Assembly: GCA_027487775.1 (NCBI GenBank)
Contig: JAIYCY010000029.1
Coordinates: 62,001 to 126,000, forward strand
Length of the DNA: 64,000 nucleotides
Reading direction: 5' to 3'
Source: Planctomycetaceae bacterium
GTDB lineage: Bacteria; Planctomycetota; Phycisphaerae; Tepidisphaerales; Tepidisphaeraceae
This document shows positions 53,120 to 61,586 of this stretch, in pieces. The position numbers and the translations under genes were made by a program. Every line of letters begins with the position of its first letter. The first letter of the stretch is position 1. Under the pieces are notes generated by a model. It searched no databases and was not told where the DNA came from. It saw only the letters and a program-made list of their open reading frames with translations.

Positions 53120-53329
53120 TAGTGACGGGCGGTACTTAGATTGACGTGGGTGACGGTGGAATGAGGGGCGATTCTCCATAGTCTTATGGAGTACTGAGTT
53201 TAACGAGTGGTCTTGCTGGATCTCGTCGCGAGGGTCGATGTCGGCCGGATCCTTCGTTTCGTGAAGTCCATATGGGTGGTTGGATCACACGACGGTGTGG
53301 ATCTGCAATATGGGATGGATCTCTCGACC

Positions 53330-54187
53330 TTAGTTTTGGACGCGAGAAAGGAAAGCTGCGCGGCCGCGCGGTCCGGGACGGAGATGATAAAGAGCGCCTT
53401 CGTCCGGCTTACTTTCGGTGCGACCTCCGCCTGCGGTCGTGACGAAAAGTTCATCGTGATTCGGCCCGCCGAAGGTGGCACAACTGACTTTGGGGACGGG
53501 GAAGTGGTGCTCGTGAATCTTCTTGCCGGCGGGATCGATGACGCAGATTCTTGCGCCGTCCCATCGGCAGCTATAGAGGTTGCCGTGTTCGTCCATGGCT
53601 GTTCCGTCGGGGGTACCTTCGTCGGATGGCGCGGAGTAGAAAGCGCGCTCGCCACTGAGATCGCCGTTCGCGCGGTCGTAGTCATAGGCGAAGATGATTC
53701 GGCGGGAACTGCAATGCCAGTAGAGCGTTGATTCATCTGGGGAAAACGCCATGCCGTTGGAGCATGCGCTTCCTGTGGTGACGCGTCGAATCGAGCCGTC
53801 AAGATCCACCAGATAAAGCCCGCCGACGGGTTTCCAATCGCGTCCGATGGTGCCCGCATAGACGCGACCGATGGGATCGGCGTGTACGTCATTAAAGCGG
53901 GCCATCGTCTCGTCGGTGTATTCGATCAGGACGCGCACCTGGCCTGACTTGGGATCGAAGCGTGCGATGTCGCGTACGCGGAAGAGCAAGAGTGAACCGT
54001 CAAATTGTCGCGTAAATCCGCCGACGGGATCACCGCGATAAACGATGTCGGTGGCTTGGGTCGTGGGGGTGTATCGATAGAGGATGCCGGCGGGGATGTC
54101 GGTGTAGTAGACGCAGGCGTGTTCCGGATGCCAGAGTGGATTTTCGCCGGTGTTGCAGGGTGTGTCGTTGAGTTTCTTTGGGGTCAT
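53330..54187 (-). CDS. SMP-30/gluconolactonase family protein
   Basis: 285 residues, a six-bladed propeller lactonase. Metal ligands and core motifs are all visible: GENPLWHPEH (first Glu), TMARFNDVHADPIGRVYAGT (Asn), TGSACSNGMAFSPDESTLYW (Asn in SNG), TPDGTAMDEHGNLY (Asp) and VSCATFGGPNHDELFVT. Members hydrolyse sugar lactones such as gluconolactone or L-arabinonolactone. It is followed on the same strand by nothing for 250 bp; upstream 46 bp lies the epimerase gene, so they are probably an operon. Confidence 0.9.
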   Translation of the reverse strand: MTPKKLNDTPCNTGENPLWHPEHACVYYTDIPAGILYRYTPTTQATDIVYRGDPVGGFTRQFDGSLLLFRVRDIARFDPKSGQVRVLIEYTDETMARFNDVHADPIGRVYAGTIGRDWKPVGGLYLVDLDGSIRRVTTGSACSNGMAFSPDESTLYWHCSSRRIIFAYDYDRANGDLSGERAFYSAPSDEGTPDGTAMDEHGNLYSCRWDGARICVIDPAGKKIHEHHFPVPKVSCATFGGPNHDELFVTTAGGGRTESKPDEGALYHLRPGPRGRAAFLSRVQN

Positions 54188-54233
54188 GTGATGGAAAGAG
54201 AGAGGAGAGGAAAGCCGAGGATTCGAGCGAGGC

Positions 54234-55223
54234 TTACTGTCGTCGTTCGGCGATGACGTCGTCGATGATCTGATCGAGGCTAAAGCGTGGTGAAAAACCG
54301 ATCGCGGAGCGTAGGCGATGAAGGCTGGGGACGCGGCGGGGCAGGTCGTCGAACTTTTGTCCGTAGGCTTCTTCGTAGGAGATGTGTGCGATCGAGCTCT
54401 TCGAGCCGGTGCGTGCGATGACGCGTTGCGCGAGTTCGTTCATGCTGATTTCTTCGGTTCCACCGACGTTAAAGACCTGGCCGCGCGTGGCGGAGGACTG
54501 CATGAGCCGAACGAGCGCGTCGATGACGTCGTGGACATGACAGAAACATCGCGTCTGCGAACCGTCGCCATAAACAGTCAGCGGCTTGTTCGCGAGGGCT
54601 GCATCGACGAAGCGAGGCAGGACCATGCCGTACATGCCCACCTGGCGCGGGCCGACGGTGTTGAAGAGTCGCACGACGACTGCGGGCAGGGAGAATTGCT
54701 GGTGATAGGCGAGTGCGAGGAACTCATCGACGCCTTTGGCATAGGCGTAACACCAGCGAGCGTGTCGCGTCGGGCCCATGACGACGTCGTCGTCTTCGTG
54801 GAACGGGACGCGTGAGCCTTTGCCATAAACTTCGGAGGAGCTGGTGATGAGTACGGGCTTGCCGAAGCGATGTGCAGACTCGAGGACGACTTCGGTGCCG
54901 CGGATGCAGGTGCGGAGGGTGCGGACGGGCTGATCGACGATGAGTTGAACCCCGACCGCGGCTGCGAGGTGGTAGACGGCGTCGCAGTCGCTGATGAGCG
55001 TGTTGACGGTGCGATCGCTTTCGACGGTATCTGAGACAAGAGAGAAGTTGGGATGCGCCCGCAGGTGCGAGATGTTTTCCGGCCGACCTGTGGAGAAGTC
55101 GTCGAGCACGACGACGCGATGTCCTGCGGCGAGGAGGATCTCTGCCAGGTGCGACCCGATGAACCCGGCCCCGCCGGTGATGAGGATGCGCTGCTTGCTT
55201 GATGAATCTGTGGAATGAGACAT
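54234..55223 (-). CDS. NAD-dependent sugar epimerase/dehydratase (extended SDR)
   Basis: 329 residues. Nucleotide-binding ILITGGAGFIGSHLAEILLA at the N-terminus with DDFSTGRPENI after strand 2, YHLAAAVGVQLIVDQPVRTL, and catalytic ITSSSEVYGK plus YAYAKGVDEF (YxxxK). The C-terminal part has RLFNTVGPRQVGMYGMVLPR and YGDGSQTRCFCHVHDV. It resembles UDP-glucose epimerase/UDP-glucuronate decarboxylase types. It probably makes a nucleotide sugar for surface glycans. Start ATG 55223 is preferred to the TTG 12 bases upstream. Confidence 0.88.
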   Translation of the reverse strand: MSHSTDSSSKQRILITGGAGFIGSHLAEILLAAGHRVVVLDDFSTGRPENISHLRAHPNFSLVSDTVESDRTVNTLISDCDAVYHLAAAVGVQLIVDQPVRTLRTCIRGTEVVLESAHRFGKPVLITSSSEVYGKGSRVPFHEDDDVVMGPTRHARWCYAYAKGVDEFLALAYHQQFSLPAVVVRLFNTVGPRQVGMYGMVLPRFVDAALANKPLTVYGDGSQTRCFCHVHDVIDALVRLMQSSATRGQVFNVGGTEEISMNELAQRVIARTGSKSSIAHISYEEAYGQKFDDLPRRVPSLHRLRSAIGFSPRFSLDQIIDDVIAERRQ

Positions 55224-55235
55224 GTGGAGGCCCAA

Positions 55236-55829
55236 CTACCCGAGTTCTGATGGGTCGATGATTTGTAGTAGACGATCTCGGAGTGAGGGCAGGACGCGAT
55301 CGAGCCACGTGCGGTCGATGAGGCCGAGCTCGAGCATCAGCTGCAGGTGATCGACGTCCTTTTCACGAAGGGCGGTCAGTTTGATCTGCACCAAGGCGTC
55401 GAGGGAGAGGATTCGGAAGTCTTCGTCTGCCCTCTCGGAATCACTGGGGTCGGGATTGGGTGCCGGCTCGCCTGGTCGAACTTGTTCATTGGCATAGATC
55501 AAGTGGATACCGTTGCGTGGTCTGCCGTTGGGACCATCGAGGAATACATCGATGCCGCGCAGGTGTCGATAGACGAATCCTGCCGATTCAAGCGCCGCCC
55601 GAATCTGGTCGAATTCGGATCGACGGACGAGAATATCAACGTCTTGCGTGAAGGGAATCGCGGTTCGATCTACGCGAGCGACCCATACGGCAACAGCATT
55701 CCCGCCTGCGACGGCATAATTGGCCTGAATCGCGTTCAACGCCGCCGTCGCGCGTAGCAACCTCGCGCGAACGAGTTCGATGGCTTCCATGGCGGTCCCA
55801 AACGATAGAGGTAGCAGCTCCAAACTCAT
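55236..55829 (-). CDS. Nucleotidyltransferase-fold protein (AbiEii/MNT-like)
   Basis: 197 residues. ANYAVAGGNAVAVWVARVD with TQDVDILVRRSEFDQIRAAL gives the GG...DxD signature of a minimal nucleotidyltransferase. The last part, SLDALVQIKLTALREKDVDH and LQLMLELGLID, is typical of AbiEii-like or minor nucleotidyltransferases that recognise damaged or regulatory nucleotides. No toxin-antitoxin partner is seen next to it: the 3' neighbour is a sugar epimerase 12 bp away and the 5' neighbour is divergent. Function uncertain. Confidence 0.72.
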   Translation of the reverse strand: MSLELLPLSFGTAMEAIELVRARLLRATAALNAIQANYAVAGGNAVAVWVARVDRTAIPFTQDVDILVRRSEFDQIRAALESAGFVYRHLRGIDVFLDGPNGRPRNGIHLIYANEQVRPGEPAPNPDPSDSERADEDFRILSLDALVQIKLTALREKDVDHLQLMLELGLIDRTWLDRVLPSLRDRLLQIIDPSELG

Positions 55830-55847
55830 GATGGCTCGAGAAGCGAG

Positions 55848-55853
55848 TATACT
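55848..55853 (+). promoter_or_regulatory. -10 box close to the pseudouridine synthase start
   Basis: TATACT lies 8 nt before ATG 55862 in a 32-bp gap between divergent starts. A promoter here would start transcription at about the ATG, giving a leaderless mRNA. No good -35 hexamer is seen. Confidence 0.45.
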
Positions 55854-55861
55854 TACCGTCC

Positions 55862-56944
55862 ATGAAACTGCGCATACAAAAGCTGCTGGCGTCGATCGGG
55901 ATTGACTCGCGGCGGCATATTGAAGAGATGGTCGCTGACGGGCGTGTTGTCGTAAATGGCAAAAAGGTGCGTCGTAGCCCGGTCATCATTGATGACGAGA
56001 CGGACACGGTCGAGCTTGACGGCGTGTTGGTGTATGCGCCCGACAAGCGATCGATCAAGAAGCAGAAGGCTGCGGGTCCGGTGGTGATTGCGCTCAACAA
56101 GCCGGAGAAGGTGGTTTGCACGAACGTGGCGCAGGGGGAGCAGTTGCGGGCGATCGATTTGCTGCCGCCGGGCTTTCAGACGCGGGTCTATCCGATCGGC
56201 CGACTCGACGCCGAGAGTCGTGGGCTTTTGCTTTTGACGAATGACGGGGAGTTGACGAATCAACTGACGCATCCGAAGTATGGGGTGACCAAGACGTATC
56301 GGGCGATCATTGATGGTCGAGTGACCGGCGAGGTGATCCAGCAATTGATGGACGGGATTTGGCTCGCGGAGAAGGAGGGGGGTAAGGGGTTTAAAGTTAA
56401 AGCATCGAAGGTCGAGTTTGTGAAGCGGTTGATGGACAAAAGCGTGATTGACATCACGCTCGACGAGGGTCGCAATCGGCAGATCAGGCGCATGCTTGCA
56501 CGGGTGGGGCACAAGGTGCGAACGCTCACACGGACGCGGTTCGGTCCCTTGGATCTGAATAAGATGAAGCTGAAGCCGGGAGAATCTCGGCTGCTGACGC
56601 CGCGTGAATTGGAGATGTTGCGGCGGGCAGTGCGAGACACGAGCGCGCTGCCCAACCAAATCGGCAAACTCGCCGCCGAGCCTTCGAGCGGCGCGGGGAA
56701 GGTGCGTCCGAAGGGGCCGATGAAGGCGAAGGGGCCGATGAAGGCGAAAGGGCCGATGGCAGCTAAGGCGCCGAACGCGTTGAAGGGACCGAAGCCCGCC
56801 CGCCCGAATCGTGGATGGCCCGCCAAGGGCCCGGAGGGTGGCCGCCGTGGTCTGTTTGCCGAAAAAGGGGCGTCCCATCAGTTGGAGAATGCCGGCCCGA
56901 TGGCCCACCCGCTCGGCGCGAGTGAGGAGCTTCCGGAAGAGTGA
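55862..56944 (+). CDS. rRNA pseudouridine synthase (RsuA/RluB family)
   Basis: 360 residues. S4 RNA-binding domain first (KLLASIGIDSRRHIEEMVAD with GRVVVNGKKVRRSP), then the synthase with PIGRLDAESRGLLLLTNDGE (catalytic Asp) and NRQIRRMLARVGHKVRTLTR. It should isomerise a uridine in 16S or 23S rRNA. After residue ~270 there is a low-complexity basic tail of KGPMKA repeats (18-bp tandem repeats). No SD; likely leaderless. Divergent from the nucleotidyltransferase gene. Confidence 0.92.
   Translation: MKLRIQKLLASIGIDSRRHIEEMVADGRVVVNGKKVRRSPVIIDDETDTVELDGVLVYAPDKRSIKKQKAAGPVVIALNKPEKVVCTNVAQGEQLRAIDLLPPGFQTRVYPIGRLDAESRGLLLLTNDGELTNQLTHPKYGVTKTYRAIIDGRVTGEVIQQLMDGIWLAEKEGGKGFKVKASKVEFVKRLMDKSVIDITLDEGRNRQIRRMLARVGHKVRTLTRTRFGPLDLNKMKLKPGESRLLTPRELEMLRRAVRDTSALPNQIGKLAAEPSSGAGKVRPKGPMKAKGPMKAKGPMAAKAPNALKGPKPARPNRGWPAKGPEGGRRGLFAEKGASHQLENAGPMAHPLGASEELPEE
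56711..56764. repeat. 18-bp tandem repeat in the pseudouridine synthase tail
   Basis: AAGGGGCCGATGAAGGCG repeats at 56711-56728 and 56729-56746, with a diverged third copy at 56747-56764. Encodes KGPMKA units. Confidence 0.9.
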
Positions 56945-57087
56945 TCCGGCCAGATATCCGGCCGGCCTGCCGGTTGTAAATTTGTATTTTGATTGTACTT
57001 ATGGCCTGATCGGCGCGATTCTGCGGCTCGAGTTCCATCGTGGCGGCAAGGTGCTGTGGGGTTGTTGTTCTGGGCCGTAAAAAAATC

Positions 57088-57115
57088 TTGACAGAATCTC
57101 TTGTACTGTTACAAT
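57088..57115 (+). promoter_or_regulatory. Strong sigma-70 type promoter
   Basis: TTGACA (57088-57093), a 16-bp spacer, and TACAAT (57110-57115), one base short of consensus at the -10. The best housekeeping-type promoter seen in the window. Transcription would start near 57122, about 525 nt before the PEP-CTERM ATG at 57646. Confidence 0.8.
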
Positions 57116-57645
57116 TACGGCAGTAGCTGAGGATTTGTCTTATAGCGTCATTGTGCGGAGCGATGACGGGGGCAAATCAAGTGAATCGGTTAACTGACTC
57201 GGTCAGTTGGCCAGGAGATCCAAAGAGGAGAGATCGTCGAGAAGCATCGGCTGACCCCTGTAAGACGCACGGCTAGTTGTGAATAGGTGTTTGTGAATAG
57301 GTGGGTGTGAATGGCTGGTCGTGCACGGGTGAGTGCCTGCGAGTGCCATAGCGTGCCAGCGGGTAAGGGTGAGTTCGATGCACGAATGCCTGTTGAGAGC
57401 CATCCCCGTTCCATGGGAGATCGGCCTTCGGGTGTTTAACGATCGGCGGACGTGTCAACGCACGACGCTTTCCGGTCTTTGGGTCTCGCGTGACGGCCAC
57501 TTCTAAATTCGTCGGGATGTCCGGCGAACCGTGCGATGAGATCAGTTTGGAGAACCCGGCTTGCCTTCGTCAGGTGAGTCGGCCCGGTGAGGCGAAACGA
57601 ATCGCCCCGATCGGGAGCAACCCTTTTCCCGCGGAGGGAAGAATT
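57116..57645 (+). other. Structured leader or small RNA region
   Basis: No gene is convincing here. Hairpins: CGTCATTG with CGATGACG (57147-57169) and the perfect AACTGAC-TCG-GTCAGTT (57192-57208). Repeats of GTGAATAGGTG type occur at 57280-57320. The GGAGG at 57633-57637 is the SD of the PEP-CTERM gene. Either a 525-nt 5' leader or an independent non-coding RNA. Confidence 0.45.
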
Positions 57646-58449
57646 ATGAAGAAGTCTCACGCAATCGCCGCCGTTGCGGCTGTTTCGTTGGTCGGAGCGA
57701 GTGCCCAGGCGGCGATTATTGCTTCGGATGACTCCTCGAACAGCGCCTACAACAGCAGTTGGCTGACGGGAACAGGAAGCACCGCTATCTCAGGATCGTT
57801 CGGTGGCGGCTGGACCTTCAATACGTCAGGCAGCGGTGGTCGTTTCACCGGATCCTCTGCCGGCAATGGTGGAAGCCCAAACATCAACGTCGGCGGTGAT
57901 GCTTGGGGCCTGTGGGCTAACAGCGGCGGCTTTTCTGAAGCGTCCCGCCCGTTGAATGGTGCGCTTACTCCGGGCCCGATCGTCAATGGCGGACAGCAAC
58001 TTTTGCTCTCCTTAGACAACGGCGGAGTTAACACGGGTGGGACGGTTGGCGTATCGTTTCAGAACGCTTCCAATCAGAACCTTGTGGAATTCTACTTCCG
58101 TGGCGGGCAGAGCAATTACGAAGTCAATCGATCCGGCGGCGCGGTCGCCACGACGATCGGCTTTACGACCAATGGCTTGAATCTCGTGCTCGGTCAGGCG
58201 GCCGGAGCCGGCACGTTCTCGCTGACCATCACTCGTCTTGGTACGGGTGGCTCGACCCAGACAGTCACGGGCAGCCTGCTCAGTCCATCCGGCGGACAGG
58301 CAATTTCCACGGTGCGGTTCTTCAACTCTAATGCCGGTGGTGGTAGTGGGAATGATGCATTCTTTAACAGAATCGCGGTGATTCCCGAGCCCGCGACGCT
58401 GGGCGTGCTGGCAGGGGCGGGCCTGATTGCCCTGCGTCGCCGCAAGTGA
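57646..58449 (+). CDS. PEP-CTERM protein, Ser/Gly-rich
   Basis: 267 residues. Signal peptide (AIAAVAAVSLVGASAQA). The body is one beta-rich domain high in Gly, Ser and Asn (SGSFGGGWTFNTSGSGGRFT; NLVEFYFRGGQSNYEVNRSG), of lectin/jelly-roll type. The tail is IPEPATLGVLAGAGLIAL with RRRK. ATG 57646 is fixed by GGAGG 8 nt upstream; the longer frame from 57490 has no signal peptide. Likely exported and exosortase-processed. Confidence 0.9.
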   Translation: MKKSHAIAAVAAVSLVGASAQAAIIASDDSSNSAYNSSWLTGTGSTAISGSFGGGWTFNTSGSGGRFTGSSAGNGGSPNINVGGDAWGLWANSGGFSEASRPLNGALTPGPIVNGGQQLLLSLDNGGVNTGGTVGVSFQNASNQNLVEFYFRGGQSNYEVNRSGGAVATTIGFTTNGLNLVLGQAAGAGTFSLTITRLGTGGSTQTVTGSLLSPSGGQAISTVRFFNSNAGGGSGNDAFFNRIAVIPEPATLGVLAGAGLIALRRRK

Positions 58450-58505
58450 GCCCCTTTGCTCCCAGGACCGTTGGGTCGGCGGAGTGAATCGGATTCAGAA
58501 GAACA

Positions 58506-58542
58506 TCGCCGCCCGGTGCTGCAAAGGCATCGGGCGGTGTTT
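58506..58542 (+). terminator. Intrinsic terminator after the PEP-CTERM gene
   Basis: CCGCCCGGTGC (58509-58519) pairs with GCATCGGGCGG (58527-58537) with one G-U pair, loop TGCAAAG, followed by TGTTT. It lies 60 bp after the stop. Confidence 0.7.
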
Positions 58543-58623
58543 GCATTCAGACATTCAACTTGGATTGGGAAGGGGGGGGGCGGGACGATCGCGGCGAGGT
58601 GATCGCGGTCAGTCCGAACCCAT

Positions 58624-59040
58624 TCAGACCGAGCCGGAAAAGTCCGGCGGGATGAGCAGGACGGGGATGCGGGTGTCTTTGATGAGTTCGACGGGGACAT
58701 TTCCGGCGATGAGTCGAGAGAAGATTCCGCGTGCGGTCAGTCCCAGGACGATGAGGGTGGCCTGCTTTTCGTCGGCGATTTCGAGGATTGCTTTGGCGAT
58801 GTCGTCAGCGAAGAGGATGACGGTGTCGACTTCGATTGATCGCCCGGCGAGTCGGTCGGCGAGGGTTTTGACGGCGAGTTCGCCTTCGGCTTGTTCTTGT
58901 TCGCGTTGTTGCCCGCCGCTTGGTCGTGAGACATGCGCGACGACAACACCGGCGGAGAGTTGACGTGCGAGGTCGGCGAGCGGCTCGACGAGTCGCTGTG
59001 AAGCCCAGGAGCTGGAGACCGCGACGAGGATTCGGCCCAT
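58624..59040 (-). CDS. Universal stress protein (UspA family)
   Basis: 138 residues. Single Usp domain: MGRILVAVSSSWASQRLVEP at the start and the nucleotide loop LTARGIFSRLIAGNVPVELI (about 100-122), ending IPVLLIPP. The loop departs slightly from the classical ATP-binding form, with GN in place of G(S/T). Family members bind ATP or AMP and act in stress survival. Convergent with the PEP-CTERM gene. Confidence 0.9.
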   Translation of the reverse strand: MGRILVAVSSSWASQRLVEPLADLARQLSAGVVVAHVSRPSGGQQREQEQAEGELAVKTLADRLAGRSIEVDTVILFADDIAKAILEIADEKQATLIVLGLTARGIFSRLIAGNVPVELIKDTRIPVLLIPPDFSGSV

Positions 59041-59142
59041 ATGAGTGGTTTACCCGCAAGGTGTGGGAGTCACAACTCGGAGAGCGTGTGATGACACATG
59101 AGATAGAAGCTTGAGTTGGCGTGTGATGTAGGGGGAAGGGGG

Positions 59143-59187
59143 TGAAAAAAAGAGGCGAACCCCGGGGTTTTGAGGCCCGGGGTTCGC
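59143..59187 (-). terminator. Intrinsic terminator of the prepilin-like gene
   Basis: GCGAACCCCGGG (59155-59166) and CCCGGGGTTCGC (59176-59187) form a 12-bp stem. On the minus strand it is followed by CTCTTTTTTT. It ends the gene that stops at 59228. Confidence 0.9.
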
Positions 59188-59227
59188 TGTCGCTAACAGG
59201 GAACTTGATCAGACTCTGATCGACGAA

Positions 59228-60118
59228 TCAGTCGTCGGTCGGGAGCAGGATCGTGTCGTTCGCATCGTAGGGCGAACGGAGGGTGGTGACGGTGGTGCCG
59301 CCGCCAGCGTTCGGGGTGGTGACCGTTCGGGCGGTGAAGATGTTGTCCTTCTGGACGCCGACGAAGGGCGAGTTGACGAACTCGACGTGTCCGTCAGCGA
59401 AGAGGACGTTCTGCCCGTCTTGGTCGTGGTTGCCCGAGTTGGAGGCACGGATGCGGCTGGCCGCGTCGGTGACGACGACGCCAGCGACGCCGCCGGTGAG
59501 ACCCGCGGGCGGGTTGTTCACGACGGTGCCGGGGTTGATGTCCGCGACGAGAGCGAACTCGGCGGTCATCGAGGTGCGCATCTTGAAGCCGGCGGAGATA
59601 GCGCCGGTGTCACCGAAGGGGTTCTGGTAGGAGTAGGACAGGTTCTGCTTGAGACCTGCGACGCCGTTCCAGTTGGTCCAGTTGAGGGCGGTGTTGATGC
59701 CGCCACCGAAGTCCCAACGCTCAGCGCTGGAGCTGGGGCAGGTGAAGACTTCCGGGACCATGTCGCCGGCGCGGAGGAGGAGGAACAGCGACGCCGAGAC
59801 GTCGTTGACCGCCGGTGCGCCTTCGGTCGTGACGCCGAACGGGTTGGCGTTGGTGATCGAGGTGGTGTTGCCGGTACCGTAGGTCACGGTGCTGGCGAGG
59901 GTTGCCGAAGCCGTGGTGCGCGGGAAGGCGTCACGGTTTTCGTTGGCGTAGATCAGCATGGCCTTGCCGATCTGGCTGAGGTTGCTACCGCACTTGACGC
60001 GGTTGGCCGTTTCACGAACACGGTTCAGGGCCGGGAGAAGGATCGAGATCAGCAGCGCGATGATGCCGATGACCACGAGCAGTTCGACCAGCGTGAAACC
60101 CTTTTGGGTACGCTTCAT
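59228..60118 (-). CDS. Prepilin-type protein with H-X-DG segment (planctomycete DUF1559-like)
   Basis: 296 residues. [20 protein letters not shown] is a perfect type III signal; helix to [20 protein letters not shown]. The C-terminal [18 protein letters not shown] is the H-X9/10-DG segment of the expanded planctomycete pseudopilin family. AAAGGAG lies 7 nt before ATG 60118, which decides the start over an earlier in-frame codon. It probably resides in the inner membrane and is processed by prepilin peptidase. It is monocistronic, with a terminator downstream. Confidence 0.9.
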   Translation of the reverse strand: MKRTQKGFTLVELLVVIGIIALLISILLPALNRVRETANRVKCGSNLSQIGKAMLIYANENRDAFPRTTASATLASTVTYGTGNTTSITNANPFGVTTEGAPAVNDVSASLFLLLRAGDMVPEVFTCPSSSAERWDFGGGINTALNWTNWNGVAGLKQNLSYSYQNPFGDTGAISAGFKMRTSMTAEFALVADINPGTVVNNPPAGLTGGVAGVVVTDAASRIRASNSGNHDQDGQNVLFADGHVEFVNSPFVGVQKDNIFTARTVTTPNAGGGTTVTTLRSPYDANDTILLPTDD

Positions 60119-60465
60119 GTTGAAGCTCCTTTCAGCTTCAGACACCTAGGGAGTCGACGGCTCGCGGCTTTGGGTTCCTGACGCATCACAATGAAAGATA
60201 TGAGTGCGTGTTGGTGACCCCACGAGAAGGGGGCCTCCGGATCGGTCAGGATGTAACCCTCGGCGATTGAACCTCCGAATCCCACTCTTACGCCTTGCCG
60301 AACATCGGCAGGGCCGGCTTGTCCGGATACCTTATAAGATGACGCCGGACGCGCCTTTTTGACCGAATTGACAGACTCGCACGGGTTGTTCGCATCCGGT
60401 GTGACCCGTTTTGCGAATCCGGTCGGCCTGCGAACCATTGATCTGGCCCGCCTGCCTGCCGGCAA

Positions 60466-60503
60466 CTTTCATGCGAATCATTCGCTTTCATGCGAATCAT
60501 TCG
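60466..60503. repeat. 19-bp direct repeat containing a palindrome
   Basis: CTTTCATGCGAATCATTCG occurs twice back to back (60466-60484 and 60485-60503). Each copy completes GCGAATcATTCGC (60473-60485 and 60492-60504), a 6-bp inverted repeat around one base, as expected of a dimeric regulator's operator. Confidence 0.85.
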
Positions 60504-60505
60504 CG

Positions 60506-60538
60506 TCGTCCACACAGTCGTCCACACATTCGTCCACA
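60506..60538 (+). promoter_or_regulatory. Three DnaA-box-like TCGTCCACA nonamers, 12-bp period
   Basis: TCGTCCACA at 60506-60514, 60518-60526 and 60530-60538, each 12 bp apart. The sequence differs from the E. coli box TTATCCACA at two positions but fits the GC-rich actinobacterial form TTGTCCACA with one change. Even spacing and orientation suggest a protein-binding array. Confidence 0.4.
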
Positions 60539-60787
60539 CAACGGATGAACGGTCAATCCGGAATGAATCCGGCGTCCATTCGGCACCGGTATGCCTGAAG
60601 GCATTTCGGTGGAGGTTGGGCAGGCGACGCGAGATCAGAATCCTCCGGTAGATCCGGTAATCTGCGACTTATTAGCCTACCGAAGCTGAAAGTTTAGTCA
60701 AGCCCTTTATGCGTTACAGACAGACCTGTTCTTTCGAGCCGTCGGTCGGGGGTTGGTTGGTAGGGGTCGGTTGTATGGGTGGGCGGA

Positions 60788-61318
60788 TCAGGAGGTGGGC
60801 GTATCGGCTTCTGGTTTTGCGAGTCGGTACCGGACGCGTTCGAGTCGTTCGATGACCGATTCGGGGACGACGGGGAGCAGTTGTTTGAGTTCGCCGCCGA
60901 GCATGACGACTTGGCGTATGAGGCTGCTGCTGGTGAGAGCGAAGGGTTCTCCGGTCATGATGAAGACGGTTTCGACCCCGCCGACGGCGCGGTTGGCGAG
61001 TGCGAGTTGGAACTCATATCGCACGTCGCTTGCGTCGCGGAGTCCGCGTAGGATGACGGCCGCTCCGCACTTTTTGACAAAATCCATGGTCAGACCGGAG
61101 TAGCTTCGTACTTCGACGTTGGTGAGATCGCGGGTGACTTCGCTGATCATGTCGACGCGTTCGTCGAGCGTGAAGAGTTCGCGTTTATCGGGATTGACGC
61201 CCACGGCGACGATGAGTCGATCGTAGAGATCGGCCCCTCGTCGGATGAGATCGAGGTGTCCGCGCGTGATGGGATCGAACTGTCCCGGAAATATCGCCAG
61301 CCTGTCTGACGTCTTCAT
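60788..61318 (-). CDS. coaD: Pantetheine-phosphate adenylyltransferase CoaD
   Basis: 176 residues. Transfers AMP from ATP to 4'-phosphopantetheine, the penultimate step of coenzyme A synthesis. Motifs: AIFPGQFDPITRGHLDLIRR (HxGH-type TRGH), VNPDKRELFTLDERVDMI, VILRGLRDASDVRYEFQLAL and the late LTSSSLIRQVVMLGG. Size and all motifs match the bacterial family. Confidence 0.96.
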   Translation of the reverse strand: MKTSDRLAIFPGQFDPITRGHLDLIRRGADLYDRLIVAVGVNPDKRELFTLDERVDMISEVTRDLTNVEVRSYSGLTMDFVKKCGAAVILRGLRDASDVRYEFQLALANRAVGGVETVFIMTGEPFALTSSSLIRQVVMLGGELKQLLPVVPESVIERLERVRYRLAKPEADTPTS

Positions 61319-61586
61319 ACTGCTGTCGTAGACTACCCGTGCTTGGAAGCGGAAGCGAGTGCATCACGGGCGGTGATTGTCAAATTGGGCAAGGCATAGG
61401 GCTTGACCCAAGCCTGTCGAAGGGGACAATCCGAATTTTCTGTTCTTGGGGCCGTGTTGTATTGCTGGTAGGGTGCGAGGCTTGGCCGATGAAGGTCGGT
61501 TGGAGTCCAGTCTCGGTGCCGGGATGGTGTGAAACATTTGCAGGTGAACGTTTTGAATAAGCGTTCGCATGATTGAAAGGAATGTG

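Larger units (their letters stand above)
60119..60787. other. Regulatory-looking gap between prepilin gene and coaD
   Basis: 669 bp without a gene. It contains two identical 19-bp repeats with a GCGAATcATTCGC palindrome and three DnaA-box-like nonamers (listed separately). AT-richer sequence lies at 60655-60720. The prepilin gene reads away from this gap and the coaD gene reads into it, both on the minus strand. Confidence 0.6.

Noticed and set aside
55236-55829. Toxin-antitoxin pair with the nucleotidyltransferase
   Set aside because: No small partner gene adjoins it; neighbours are a sugar epimerase and a divergent pseudouridine synthase.
60368-60373. TTGACA as a -35 box
   Set aside because: No acceptable -10 hexamer 15-19 bp downstream and the flanking genes are on the other strand.
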